NCBI GenBank assembly: GCA_029265125.1
Contig: JAJUJX010000004.1
Span: 62,001 to 126,000, forward strand
Source: Tolumonas sp008015085
Lineage (GTDB): Bacteria > Pseudomonadota > Gammaproteobacteria > Enterobacterales > Aeromonadaceae
Direction of reading: 5' to 3'
Length of the DNA: 64,000 nt
A program made the position numbers and the translations under genes. Below the pieces are notes generated by a model. The model saw nothing but the letters and a program-made list of their open reading frames with translations, did not search any database and was not told the DNA's origin. Each line of letters opens with the position of its first letter. The stretch's first letter is position 1. This document shows, piece after piece, positions 16,947-26,454 of this stretch.

Positions 16947-18011
16947 TTATTTCTTCAGCGGACGCCACCAGCTTTCATTCGCCAGATACCATTTGATGGT
17001 TTTGGCAATACCGGTCTGGAAGGTCTCCTGAGGCTGATAACCCAGTTCTCTCTGGATTTTTTCAGTACCCACGGCGTAACGACGATCATGGCCAGCACGG
17101 TCAGTCACATAAGTGATCAATGACTTCGCTGATTCACCTTTGGCACAAGGTGACACAGGATAACGCGCAGCCAGTGTGCTGTCAGCCGCGAATTCGCCAT
17201 CTACCAGTTCACAGATCAGATTAACGATATCGATATTCTGCCATTCGTTAACACCACCAATATTGTAGGTTTCACCGATCACGCCTTTATTCAGCACCAG
17301 CTCGATACCCCGGCAGTGATCTTCCACAAATAACCAGTCACGGATCTGTTTGCCATCGCCGTAAATCGGCAATGCCTTGTTATCCAGAATATTGGTCAGA
17401 CACAGCGGGATCAGTTTTTCCGGGAAATGGTAATAACCGTAGTTATTTGAACAGTTGCTGGTCGTGACCTGCAGGCCATAAGTATGGTGATAAGCACGCA
17501 CCAGATGGTCAGAAGCCGCCTTGGATGCAGAATACGGCGAGTTCGGTGCATAAGCCGTTGATTCGGTGAAAGCCGGATCAGTCAGTTCCAGGGTACCGTA
17601 CACTTCATCGGTAGAGACATGGTGGAAACGGTGTGGCAGCGGATTCGCCGGATCTGCCAGCCAGACTGCACGCGCAGCCTTCAGCAGACTGTGGGTGCCG
17701 ATGATATTGGTTTCGATAAACGCATCCGGGCCGGTAATGGAACGATCAACATGCGATTCTGCCGCAAAATGTACCAGCGTATCGATCTGCTCATCACGTA
17801 GCAGCATTTCAACCAGTTCAGAATTGCAGATATTGCCCTTCACAAAACGGAAATTCGGGTTATCCATCAGCGGACGCAGGGTTTCGATATTACCGGCGTA
17901 AGTCAGCGCATCCAGCACCACCACACGATCAGTCGGATGGGTTTTCAGCCAGTAATGAACGAAGTTGGCACCGATAAAACCGGCACCGCCGGTAACGAGT
18001 AATTTCTTCAT
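16947..18011 (-). CDS. rfbB: dTDP-glucose 4,6-dehydratase RmlB
   Basis: 354 residues, an extended short-chain dehydrogenase. The NAD-binding GGAGFIG is at the N-terminus, HFAAESHVDRSI is the family signature, and the catalytic YSASK lies near residue 165. It converts dTDP-glucose to dTDP-4-keto-6-deoxyglucose, the second step of dTDP-L-rhamnose synthesis. It is the last of four rml genes (order D-A-C-B as transcribed), 14 bp after rmlC. Confidence 0.97.
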   Translation of the reverse strand: MKKLLVTGGAGFIGANFVHYWLKTHPTDRVVVLDALTYAGNIETLRPLMDNPNFRFVKGNICNSELVEMLLRDEQIDTLVHFAAESHVDRSITGPDAFIETNIIGTHSLLKAARAVWLADPANPLPHRFHHVSTDEVYGTLELTDPAFTESTAYAPNSPYSASKAASDHLVRAYHHTYGLQVTTSNCSNNYGYYHFPEKLIPLCLTNILDNKALPIYGDGKQIRDWLFVEDHCRGIELVLNKGVIGETYNIGGVNEWQNIDIVNLICELVDGEFAADSTLAARYPVSPCAKGESAKSLITYVTDRAGHDRRYAVGTEKIQRELGYQPQETFQTGIAKTIKWYLANESWWRPLKK

Positions 18012-18025
18012 TAAATATGTCTCAA

Positions 18026-18574
18026 TCAGTCAAAATGAACCGCATCTTTGAACAACATACCTTCTGCATCCTTTGCAGAAAGCGATGGCTGCTGACCATC
18101 AACCAGTGGCCACTGGATATTCAGATCCGGATCATTCCAGCGAATAGAATGTTCTGCAGACGGGTTATAGTAATTAGTGCATTTATAAACAAACTCAGCG
18201 GTTTCGGTGGTGACATAGAAACCATGAGCAAAACCTTCCGGCACCCAGAGCTGACGTTTGTTTTCGGCCGATAACAGCACACCCACCCACTGACCAAAGG
18301 TCGGTGATGAACGGCGAATATCGACAGCCACATCAAACACTTCACCAGCTACTACACGCACTAATTTGCCCTGCGTGTTTTCAGTCTGATAATGCAAACC
18401 GCGCAGAATGCCCTGACGGGATTTGGAGTGATTATCCTGAACGAAGCGACGCACACATACCAGCTCGTTAAATTTTTGTTCCTGCCAGGTTTCCATAAAG
18501 AAACCGCGTTCATCACCAAACACCGCCGGTTCGATGATTTTCACATCCGGGATCGCTGTATCAATAATTTTCAT
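18026..18574 (-). CDS. rfbC: dTDP-4-dehydrorhamnose 3,5-epimerase RmlC
   Basis: 182 residues, a cupin-fold epimerase. Motifs FGDERGFFMETW, FVQDNHSKSRQGILRGLHYQ (with the catalytic His of RGLHYQ), VPEGFAHGFYV and YKCTNYYNPSAEHSIRWNDP are typical. It inverts C3 and C5 of the 4-keto sugar in dTDP-L-rhamnose synthesis. It lies 9 bp after rmlA. Confidence 0.97.
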   Translation of the reverse strand: MKIIDTAIPDVKIIEPAVFGDERGFFMETWQEQKFNELVCVRRFVQDNHSKSRQGILRGLHYQTENTQGKLVRVVAGEVFDVAVDIRRSSPTFGQWVGVLLSAENKRQLWVPEGFAHGFYVTTETAEFVYKCTNYYNPSAEHSIRWNDPDLNIQWPLVDGQQPSLSAKDAEGMLFKDAVHFD

Positions 18575-18583
18575 GGAAAAACC

Positions 18584-19465
18584 TTATTTAACCCAGTTCT
18601 CTTCATCCGCAATGCGCATCAGATAGGCACCGTAACCACTTTTCACCAGAGGCTTAGCAAGTTCACGCAGTTGTTCAGCAGTAATGAAACCCATACGATA
18701 AGCGGTTTCTTCCGGACAAGCGACCTTCTGGCCCTGGCGCTTTTCAAGAACACGCATGAAGATAGATGCATCCAGCAGTGAATCGTGAGTACCGGTATCC
18801 AGCCAGGCACAACCACGGCCCATACGTTCTACGCGAAGCTGCTGACGCTGCAGGTAAACGTTGTTCACATCGGTGATTTCCAGCTCGCCACGGGCGGAAG
18901 GTTTCACGTTTTTCGCAATTTCAACCACCTGATTGTCATAGAAATACAACCCGGTTACGGCATAGTTGGAACGCGGCTTAAGCGGCTTTTCTTCAATGGA
19001 AATGGCCTGACCAGCCGAATTAAATTCAACCACACCGTAACGTTCCGGATCCTGCACGTAGTAACCGAAAACGGTCGCGCCTTCCGTACGGGCAGCAGCT
19101 TCCTGCAGGGTTTCTGATAAGCCATGGCCGTGAAAAATGTTATCGCCCAGCACTAAACAAACGGAGTCGTCACTAATGAACTCTTCACCGATGATAAACG
19201 CCTGCGCCAAACCATCCGGACTTGGCTGAATCGCATACTCAATATGAATGCCCCACTGATGACCATCACCGAGCAGACGCTGATAGCTTTCCTGATCACG
19301 CGGCGTGCTGATCAGTAGGATCTCTTTAATCCCGGCTAGCATCAGGGTACTCAGCGGATAGTAAATCATCGGCTTGTCATAAACCGGCAACAGCTGCTTA
19401 TTGATGGCCATGGTTGCCGGATGCAGGCGAGTGCCACTACCACCCGCAAGAATAATACCTTTCAT
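18584..19465 (-). CDS. rfbA: Glucose-1-phosphate thymidylyltransferase RmlA
   Basis: 293 residues, the usual RmlA size. It makes dTDP-glucose from dTTP and glucose-1-P. The nucleotidyltransferase signature GGSGTRLHP (8-16), the YDKPMIYYPLSTLMLAG stretch, LGDNIFHG, EEKP and CAWLDTGTHDSLLDA are all present. It lies 16 bp after rmlD in the rml block. Confidence 0.97.
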   Translation of the reverse strand: MKGIILAGGSGTRLHPATMAINKQLLPVYDKPMIYYPLSTLMLAGIKEILLISTPRDQESYQRLLGDGHQWGIHIEYAIQPSPDGLAQAFIIGEEFISDDSVCLVLGDNIFHGHGLSETLQEAAARTEGATVFGYYVQDPERYGVVEFNSAGQAISIEEKPLKPRSNYAVTGLYFYDNQVVEIAKNVKPSARGELEITDVNNVYLQRQQLRVERMGRGCAWLDTGTHDSLLDASIFMRVLEKRQGQKVACPEETAYRMGFITAEQLRELAKPLVKSGYGAYLMRIADEENWVK

Positions 19466-19481
19466 TATTTTTTATCCTTAA

Positions 19482-20384
19482 TTACTGCTGCGGCATATAG
19501 GCACGAATATTTTCCAGTGCGCTTTGCCAGTCACTCGGTTGAATACCAAATTCATTGAAAATTTTGCGGCAATCCAGACGTGAGTTGGCCGGACGTTTGG
19601 CCGGTGTCGGATAGTCGGCTGTGGTGAGTGCATTCAGTTGCGGTGCTTTGGCCAGCAACTGTTGTGCAACCGCTTTATCAAAAATAGCCTGCGCAAACTG
19701 ATACCAGTTCACGTGCGGCTCACCGGCAAAATGATAAATGCCCCAGCTGACGGTTGCAGGTGCAGCAACTGCTTTTTCAGCCATCACTAACAGTGCAGCG
19801 GCAATATCGTTGGCATAAGTCGGGCCACCGAACTGATCGGCCACAATACCCAGTTGATCACGTTGTGAGCCCAGACGCAGCATAGTTTTGACAAAATTAT
19901 TGCCATGCTCACCAAACACCCAGGCGGTACGTAAAATAATATGTTTAGAATTAGCAGTGATAACCGCTTCTTCGCCGGCTAATTTGCTAGCACCGTAAAC
20001 ACCTTGTGGTGCTACCGGATCAGCTTCGCTGTAGATGCCATCTTTATCGCCGGAAAAAACATAATCCGTAGAAATATGCAGCATCACCGCATCTACTGAA
20101 GCTGCGGCTTCCGCCAGATATTTTGGACCATCGCGATTAATCGCATAAGAAGCATCAATTTCGGTTTCAGCTTTATCAACAGCGGTATGCGCTGCCGCAT
20201 TAATGATGGCATCAGGCTGATATTCTTTGACTAGCGCAGTCACTGCCTGCGGGTCAGTAATATCCAGTTTATCTCTGTCGATCGCCAGAACATCCCAGCC
20301 ATTTGCCTGTGCCTGCTGTGTCAGACAAAAACCAACCTGGCCATAAGCACCGGTTATAATTATTTTTTTCAATTTCACCACCAC
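19482..20384 (-). CDS. rfbD: dTDP-4-dehydrorhamnose reductase RmlD
   Basis: About 300 residues. The NAD(P)-binding motif is GAYGQVG, and the catalytic YGASKLAGE and the STDYVFSGDKDG motif identify RmlD, the last step to dTDP-L-rhamnose. There is no ATG at the start: three GTG codons in tandem (20376-20384) precede the conserved KIIITG stretch, and any could initiate. The gene follows the ligase-like gene by 8 bp. Confidence 0.94.
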   Translation of the reverse strand: MVVKLKKIIITGAYGQVGFCLTQQAQANGWDVLAIDRDKLDITDPQAVTALVKEYQPDAIINAAAHTAVDKAETEIDASYAINRDGPKYLAEAAASVDAVMLHISTDYVFSGDKDGIYSEADPVAPQGVYGASKLAGEEAVITANSKHIILRTAWVFGEHGNNFVKTMLRLGSQRDQLGIVADQFGGPTYANDIAAALLVMAEKAVAAPATVSWGIYHFAGEPHVNWYQFAQAIFDKAVAQQLLAKAPQLNALTTADYPTPAKRPANSRLDCRKIFNEFGIQPSDWQSALENIRAYMPQQ

Positions 20385-20392
20385 AATATGGT

Positions 20393-22093
20393 TTATTTGG
20401 CACCAGATGCCGTTGCCCCAGAGGAAAGTGACATTTTTTGCAGAAACTCTGCCCGAGGGAAAAGCCGTTTACCCTCATCCAGCCAGAATTGTGCCTGTTC
20501 TTCATCATTTAACTGTTGCAGAGCATATACAAGTCGGCCATAGATCACGGCACGTGGAGTGTTATGCAGAAATTGTTTTGCCCAGTCAACGTAGTTTTCC
20601 AGTCCTATTTTGTCATGCATGGCTGTCGAAAACGTTAGCTGAACATTTCGCATCTCAAATTCATACATCATCATCCACGGTACCGGATTAATGATCTGCG
20701 CCAGCATCTGCGGATTTTTATCTTTCATACGATCATATTTGGTCAGCACATAAGCAGCCTGCAACCCTGTCAGCATAAAAGGCACTACAATCAGCGGAAT
20801 GAAAATGGCAACTACCCGGGCCAGAAACCAGTATGAGCAGGCATACACTTTCTGCAGACCACTTTCAGCATCCGCCAGCCAGAGAAACACAATAAACAGG
20901 AAGAAATGAGCCACAGAATGGTAAAACGGATATTCCACCATGGAATGGAAAAGCAGTGGCAAGACCAATGCCAGCAGTGAAATACGCTTTGGCCAGCCCG
21001 CACATTTTAATACTGAACGGATATAGCCAGTTGCAAAAACCATCAGCCCGATAACAGCAACGATGCCACCTTCGTGTAGCCAGAATAAAACTTCGTTATG
21101 CGGGCTATCGAGGTTTTCCTCCATCAGGCGCATACCCGGTGTTATATGTTCCGGAGCATAAAAATCATGCAGAAAGGTGTATTCGAAACTGCCATAACCA
21201 TGTCCCAGCCAGGGCGATTGCGGCAACATAGACAGCAAGTGTGACCAGTAAAGTTTGCGGTAACCTGAGGTTAGTTCATAACTGCCTTCAGCACGAGCAG
21301 ACGAATAAAAAACCAGCCCAACGGAAAGACTGATTACAAGTAGAGTCAACGACCACCAGAAGATACGGCGGTTATAACTCCATAAAACCGGCAACATACA
21401 TGCTGTAGCCAATATGGCTCCGTACATCCCGGCCCGGGACTGGATCTGAATCAGCAGCAAAGGCGTAGCCACCAAAATCAGACTCAGCAAGCCCTGCCGC
21501 CAGCGGGAAGTCAGCACCTTGCTATCCCAGCGCTGCAGATAGAAAGTCATAGCTAAACCTGCAGCCAGAAAACTGGAGAACACACTGTCTTTCTGGAAAA
21601 TACCATAAGGGCGGTTTACTTTGACATTATAGCCTAGCCAGTTGCCCTCCTTCAGCAGGAAGAACTGCACCAGTCCGTATACAGCTTCTATGACTACAGC
21701 CCCTAACAGCAGATACAACAGGCTATGACGCTGTTTTTCTGTAAACTGAAACTGCGACAGTGCAAAAAACAGCAGCAAACCGGCCGCTATGGCGAGGAAA
21801 CGCGGCTGAGCTTGTGCATTCCATTCCGCCTGTGGATTCAGAAACGGCAGCAGCAAAATCGCAAATCCGGCCAGAAACCAGAGCTGGGAGCGTGAAAACA
21901 TGACCTGTTTTACCAGCGTCAGATGCCAGATACCGATACCAATCAGCACCGACATAAATACCCAGCCAACCATATTCACAGGCAGATATAACCCTGCCCC
22001 GCCTTGGTTATGCATAAAGAAATGCATACCAAGCAGAGAATACAGAGACAGAATTATCCAGAAAATCCGCTGTGTATAATGAGTTGCAGGCAT
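20393..22093 (-). CDS. O-antigen ligase / PglL-type O-oligosaccharyltransferase (Wzy_C family)
   Basis: 566 residues with about a dozen hydrophobic segments. A central motif DSPHNEVLFWLHEGG (about 332-346) and a later HSMVEYPFYHSVAHFF are typical of PglL-like O-oligosaccharyltransferases, with the Wzy_C_2-type C-terminal extension. Such enzymes take a finished glycan from undecaprenyl pyrophosphate and attach it to a protein, as PglL does, or to lipid A-core, as WaaL does. The C-terminal TPR-like tail favours the PglL-like group, but which acceptor is used cannot be told from sequence. A separate Wzy candidate lies at 28640-29887. Confidence 0.78.
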   Translation of the reverse strand: MPATHYTQRIFWIILSLYSLLGMHFFMHNQGGAGLYLPVNMVGWVFMSVLIGIGIWHLTLVKQVMFSRSQLWFLAGFAILLLPFLNPQAEWNAQAQPRFLAIAAGLLLFFALSQFQFTEKQRHSLLYLLLGAVVIEAVYGLVQFFLLKEGNWLGYNVKVNRPYGIFQKDSVFSSFLAAGLAMTFYLQRWDSKVLTSRWRQGLLSLILVATPLLLIQIQSRAGMYGAILATACMLPVLWSYNRRIFWWSLTLLVISLSVGLVFYSSARAEGSYELTSGYRKLYWSHLLSMLPQSPWLGHGYGSFEYTFLHDFYAPEHITPGMRLMEENLDSPHNEVLFWLHEGGIVAVIGLMVFATGYIRSVLKCAGWPKRISLLALVLPLLFHSMVEYPFYHSVAHFFLFIVFLWLADAESGLQKVYACSYWFLARVVAIFIPLIVVPFMLTGLQAAYVLTKYDRMKDKNPQMLAQIINPVPWMMMYEFEMRNVQLTFSTAMHDKIGLENYVDWAKQFLHNTPRAVIYGRLVYALQQLNDEEQAQFWLDEGKRLFPRAEFLQKMSLSSGATASGAK

Positions 22094-22154
22094 ATAATCC
22101 CTTATAGTAAATAATTACCCGTGCTAAGAAGTCACATCACCATCAGCGATATGA

Positions 22155-23543
22155 CTAATATGCATTTTTATTAATAAAGCCTTTAAAAATAGTCAGAAAA
22201 ATAATTTTCAAATCAAGCCACAATGACCAGTTATCAATATACCAAAGGTCATACCGGACACGTTTTTCCATTTTATCCAGTGTATCCGTTTCACCCCGTA
22301 AACCATTCACCTGAGCCCAACCGGTAATTCCTGGTTTAACTTTATGACGCTTCATGTAGGACTCGATAAGGTCTTTATAATATTCATTATGTGCTAATGC
22401 GTGTGGACGAGGCCCAACAATAGACATTCGCCCTTGTATCACATTAAAAAACTGCGGCAGTTCATCGAGTGACGTTTTGCGTAAAAAATTACCGATTGGC
22501 GTGATACGGGTATCGCCTTTAGTCGCCTGTGTAACCGAGCCTGAGACCTCCTGATGAACCTTCATGGAACGGAATTTATAAACTTTAAAATTCGCACCAT
22601 TCACACCTGTGCGGTATTGCTTAAATAATACCGGGCCCGGAGATGTCAGCTTAATAGCCAAAGCAATCAGCAAGCAGACAGGGGAAATCAGCAAGCAAAT
22701 CAATGAACCAATTAGTAAATCTTCTAACCGCTTAACAAGCCGGGCGACACCACTAATAGGTGAAACACTTAAGTCAATGGCATAAAGCCCTGCAACCTCG
22801 CTGACCCGATGATTCAGCAGTTGCATATCAATTCCACCGAAATCAGGAATAAAACGAACTTCAACTGTATGATTACGCAATGCATACATAAAATCGCGAA
22901 TATCATTGGCACAAGTGATCGACATACATAACCAGACCTCCTGAGCACCTGATTCAGTAATTCTCTTGGCTAATCTATTCAGTTTATCTGCAGTAAGTTT
23001 ATTTTTAATGCGTTGAATTCCTGCCAGAACATACCCTTCAGCCGGACTTCCGCGCATATTTTTCCCAACCGATGTAATATTTTCTCCGGGACCAATAAGA
23101 AAAACACTCTTGGTTGCTAATCCCTTGATACGAATATACCGGAGAAATAACTGAATAAAGACTCTGATACCACCAGCAAAGAAAAAAGACACGAGCAGTG
23201 AAAAACCAACCCATAAACGAGAGTAACGATGAGCGCTATGTGTGAAATAGATAATTGAAGTTGCCAACATAGCTGCAATAAGCCATACCAGAACCAAACG
23301 AAAAAACAGCATTGAAATTTTTTTAACGCGCCAACGTTGGTATGCCCCAAATGCACTATTTAAAACTACTACGAGTAATGATAATAATGCAATTGCCAAT
23401 ATAAAGCGTTCTGGCAAAAGAAAATCACCAAAACGCCACCAATAGGTCAGCAAACTACCACTTACCACAGTAAAAATATCAACTATGGGCATAATTAATT
23501 GTGCCGGATAACGCTCAGTCAGACCCTTAATTCTTTGCGACAT
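22155..23543 (-). CDS. WcaJ-type undecaprenyl-phosphate hexose-1-phosphate transferase
   Basis: 462 residues. Four N-terminal membrane segments and a CoA-binding-like middle region are followed by the polyprenyl glycosylphosphotransferase domain (about 265-462). Hallmarks are SPGPVLFKQYRTG, KVYKFRSMKV, LRKTSLDELPQFFNVIQG, MSIVGPRPHA and PGITGWAQVNGLRGET. These enzymes put glucose-1-P (WcaJ) or galactose-1-P (WbaP) on undecaprenyl phosphate to start a repeat unit. The sugar is not predictable here, though WcaJ-like sequence suggests glucose. It is transcribed between manB and the ligase gene. Confidence 0.9.
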   Translation of the reverse strand: MSQRIKGLTERYPAQLIMPIVDIFTVVSGSLLTYWWRFGDFLLPERFILAIALLSLLVVVLNSAFGAYQRWRVKKISMLFFRLVLVWLIAAMLATSIIYFTHSAHRYSRLWVGFSLLVSFFFAGGIRVFIQLFLRYIRIKGLATKSVFLIGPGENITSVGKNMRGSPAEGYVLAGIQRIKNKLTADKLNRLAKRITESGAQEVWLCMSITCANDIRDFMYALRNHTVEVRFIPDFGGIDMQLLNHRVSEVAGLYAIDLSVSPISGVARLVKRLEDLLIGSLICLLISPVCLLIALAIKLTSPGPVLFKQYRTGVNGANFKVYKFRSMKVHQEVSGSVTQATKGDTRITPIGNFLRKTSLDELPQFFNVIQGRMSIVGPRPHALAHNEYYKDLIESYMKRHKVKPGITGWAQVNGLRGETDTLDKMEKRVRYDLWYIDNWSLWLDLKIIFLTIFKGFINKNAY

Positions 23544-23560
23544 AAAATATTACACCTGTA

Positions 23561-24934
23561 TCAGGCACGCAAACATGCCAGTAATTCCTCGGTTTTCTCC
23601 TGCATTAATGCCGTGTTACCTTTACTTTCGACATTTAAACGCACCACAGGCTCGGTATTGGAACTACGCAGATTAAAGCGCCAGTCCGGGAATTCCAGGC
23701 TGATACCGTCGGTTTCATCCAACAGTAACGCTTCCTGCTGATAGGCTGTCAGCACACGGGCAATTGCCGTTTGGGGATCAGCCAGTTTGCTGTTGATCTC
23801 GCCGGAGGCCGGATAGGCCGCCATTCGATCACCCACCAGCTGCTGCAGTGTCTGACCTTTGACACACAGTAACTCGGCAACCAGTAACCATGGGATCATA
23901 CCGGAGTCGCAGTAGGCAAAATCACGGAAATAGTGATGGGCACTCATTTCACCGCCGTAGATGGCGTCTTCTGCGCGCATGCGTTCCTTGATAAAGGCAT
24001 GGCCGGTTTTTGACATCACCGGCACCCCGCCTGCCCCGCTCACCACGTCAATGGTGTTCCAGGATAAACGCGGATCGTGGATGATTTTCGCGCCCGGCTG
24101 TTTTTGCAGGAAGGCATCCGCCAGCAGGCCCACGATGTAATAACCTTCGATAAAACCACCGGTTTCATCAAACAGGAAGCAACGGTCGAAATCACCGTCG
24201 AAGGCGATGCCCATATCCGCGCCATGTGCTTTCACCGCATCGGCAGTGTCCTGACGGCACTCCGGCAGCAGTGGATTAGGGATCCCGTTAGGGAAATTAC
24301 CATCCGCTTCGTGGTGCACCTTGATAAATTCGACCGGCACGGCTAATGCCTTGAAACGACGCTCAATTTCATCAATGACATGACCTGCTGCGCCGTTGCC
24401 GCTGTTCACTACCAGTTTCAGCGGTTTGAAATTGGCCGGATTGATGTAGCCCATCAGATGATCAACATAGGCATCAATAAGCGAGATCTGCTGATAACTG
24501 CCCCGGCAGGCTGGGTCGGCTGGTGCAAAATTGTTTTCTTCTGCCAGTCGCTGAATATCACGCAGACCGGTATCGCCACTGATTGGTTTCGCGCCTTCAC
24601 GCACCAGCTTCATGCCGTTGTAATCCATCGGGTTATGACTGGCAGTGACTTCGATGCCGCCATCCACGCCCAGATGGAAGGTAGCAAAATAGATCTCTTC
24701 CGTGCCGGAAAGGCCGATATCCAGCACATCGGTGCCGGCATCGCGCAGGCCGTTGCTCAGTGCCTGTTTCAGGCTTTCACTGGTCAGGCGCACGTCACCG
24801 CCCACTACCACGGTTTTCGGCTTGGCAAATTCACCGTAAGCACGGCCAATGCGGTAGGCAATCTCTTCGTTCAGCTCATCGCCAAGACGGCCGCGGATAT
24901 CATAGGCTTTGAAGCAATTTAATGTGTTTGACAT
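23561..24934 (-). CDS. manB: Phosphomannomutase (ManB/CpsG)
   Basis: 457 residues. The phosphoserine loop TASHNPMDYNGMKLV (about 98-112), the metal-binding DGDFDRCFLFD and the sugar loop GGEMSAHHYF mark a phosphomannomutase/phosphoglucomutase of the CpsG type. It converts mannose-6-P to mannose-1-P for GDP-mannose. The gene looks distinctly more GC-rich than the AT-rich genes upstream and is closer to the rml block. It lies 54 bp after manC. Confidence 0.94.
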   Translation of the reverse strand: MSNTLNCFKAYDIRGRLGDELNEEIAYRIGRAYGEFAKPKTVVVGGDVRLTSESLKQALSNGLRDAGTDVLDIGLSGTEEIYFATFHLGVDGGIEVTASHNPMDYNGMKLVREGAKPISGDTGLRDIQRLAEENNFAPADPACRGSYQQISLIDAYVDHLMGYINPANFKPLKLVVNSGNGAAGHVIDEIERRFKALAVPVEFIKVHHEADGNFPNGIPNPLLPECRQDTADAVKAHGADMGIAFDGDFDRCFLFDETGGFIEGYYIVGLLADAFLQKQPGAKIIHDPRLSWNTIDVVSGAGGVPVMSKTGHAFIKERMRAEDAIYGGEMSAHHYFRDFAYCDSGMIPWLLVAELLCVKGQTLQQLVGDRMAAYPASGEINSKLADPQTAIARVLTAYQQEALLLDETDGISLEFPDWRFNLRSSNTEPVVRLNVESKGNTALMQEKTEELLACLRA

Positions 24935-24988
24935 TTTATAGTTCCAGAAATCAAAAGATTAGAAATATTAAATTCTTTAAAAATAGTT

Positions 24989-26440
24989 TCAGACTCGGCC
25001 GTACTTGTCCCAGAAGCGCTCTATATCATCTTCAGCCAGATAACTGCCGGAACGGATTTCTATTACTTCAAGCGGAATTTTGCCGGGATTTTCCAGTGAG
25101 TGTTTCATTCCCAGCGGGACATAAAAAGACTGGTTTTCACTCAATAGCATAGACTTATCGCCACAAGTAACCTTGGCTGTGCCCTGCACTACCACCCAGT
25201 GTTCTGCCCGGTGATGATGCATTTGCAGGGAAAGCTGCTCACCTGGTTTAATTGAAAGTCGTTTTACCTGATAACGCTCCCCCTGATCGATGGAGTCGTA
25301 TTTACCCCAGGGACGATAGACCTCCCGATGAACATGATGCTCAGAACGACCAGCAGCCTTAATTTGCTCCACAATTTTTTTAACATCCTGAACCTGATCT
25401 ATAGCTGCAACCAGCACAGCATCTTTTGTCTGTACGACGACCAGATTATCTACCCCTACTGTTGTGACCAGCGAAGACTCAGCAAACACATAATTGTTCC
25501 GACTGTTATGTGACAGCACATCGCCCTGATGAACATTTCCTTCCGAGTCTTTTTCAGAAATATCCCACAGCGAAGACCAGGAGCCTACATCACTCCAGCC
25601 AGCATCCATTGGCACTACTACCGCATCGGCGGTTTTCTCCATGACTGCGTAGTCGATTGAGTCATCAGGACATTGCATAAATGCATCTTTATTGACACGA
25701 ACAAAATCCAGATCGGGTTCAATAACCTGCATTGCCTGCTGACAAGCCTGATAAATATCCGGGCGGAATTGTTTCAGCTCTTCCAGATAACGGCTTGCCT
25801 TGAATAAAAACATACCGCTATTCCAGTAATAATCGCTACTGGCGACATAGTCCTGTGCGGTTTGCAGATCTGGTTTTTCAACAAACTGTGCCACACGATA
25901 AGCTAATGCTGAGTTATCGTTGAATTCATGAAGAGACTGAATATCTCCGCGGCGGATATAACCATACCCTGTTTCCGGCCCTGTGGGCACAATACCAAAT
26001 GTGACAAGTTTATCCGCCAGTGCATACGGAACAGCCTGATTCACTGCAGAACAGAATGCCTTCTCATCTTTAATGACATGATCCGCAGCCAGAACCAACA
26101 ACAGCGGATCTTCTGAATTCCCAGCATCTACATGTTTCAGAGCCTGAATGGCTGCTAGCGCAATCGCTGGTGCTGTATTTTTACCGACCGGTTCCAGAAT
26201 GATATTGCCGGAAAGCAAATTCAATTCACGTAACTGTTCAGCTACGAGGAAACGATGAGACTCATTACTGATGACCAGTGGATGGAAACAGTTAATATCC
26301 TCCAGACGCAGGATAGTATTCTGCAACATGGTATGAGTATCTTGTAGCGTAAGAAACTGTTTAGGAAATAATCCGCGGGAAAGAGGCCATAAGCGGGTAC
26401 CACTACCACCGGCCATAATGACAGGAATCAGTTGACTCAT
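24989..26440 (-). CDS. manC: Mannose-1-phosphate guanylyltransferase / mannose-6-phosphate isomerase (ManC/CpsB)
   Basis: 483 residues, bifunctional type. The N-terminal nucleotidyltransferase domain carries GGSGTRLWPLSRGLFPKQF (12-30) and FVEKPD. The C-terminal cupin isomerase domain (about 360-480) has RPWGKYDSID, KPGEQLSLQMHHHRAEHWVVV and the EIRSGSYLAEDDIERFWDKYGR ending. It makes GDP-mannose for the locus. Ribosome-site spacing and the 14-bp gap to the upstream glycosyltransferase suggest one operon. Confidence 0.96.
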   Translation of the reverse strand: MSQLIPVIMAGGSGTRLWPLSRGLFPKQFLTLQDTHTMLQNTILRLEDINCFHPLVISNESHRFLVAEQLRELNLLSGNIILEPVGKNTAPAIALAAIQALKHVDAGNSEDPLLLVLAADHVIKDEKAFCSAVNQAVPYALADKLVTFGIVPTGPETGYGYIRRGDIQSLHEFNDNSALAYRVAQFVEKPDLQTAQDYVASSDYYWNSGMFLFKASRYLEELKQFRPDIYQACQQAMQVIEPDLDFVRVNKDAFMQCPDDSIDYAVMEKTADAVVVPMDAGWSDVGSWSSLWDISEKDSEGNVHQGDVLSHNSRNNYVFAESSLVTTVGVDNLVVVQTKDAVLVAAIDQVQDVKKIVEQIKAAGRSEHHVHREVYRPWGKYDSIDQGERYQVKRLSIKPGEQLSLQMHHHRAEHWVVVQGTAKVTCGDKSMLLSENQSFYVPLGMKHSLENPGKIPLEVIEIRSGSYLAEDDIERFWDKYGRV

Positions 26441-26454
26441 TGATATATTCTCGA

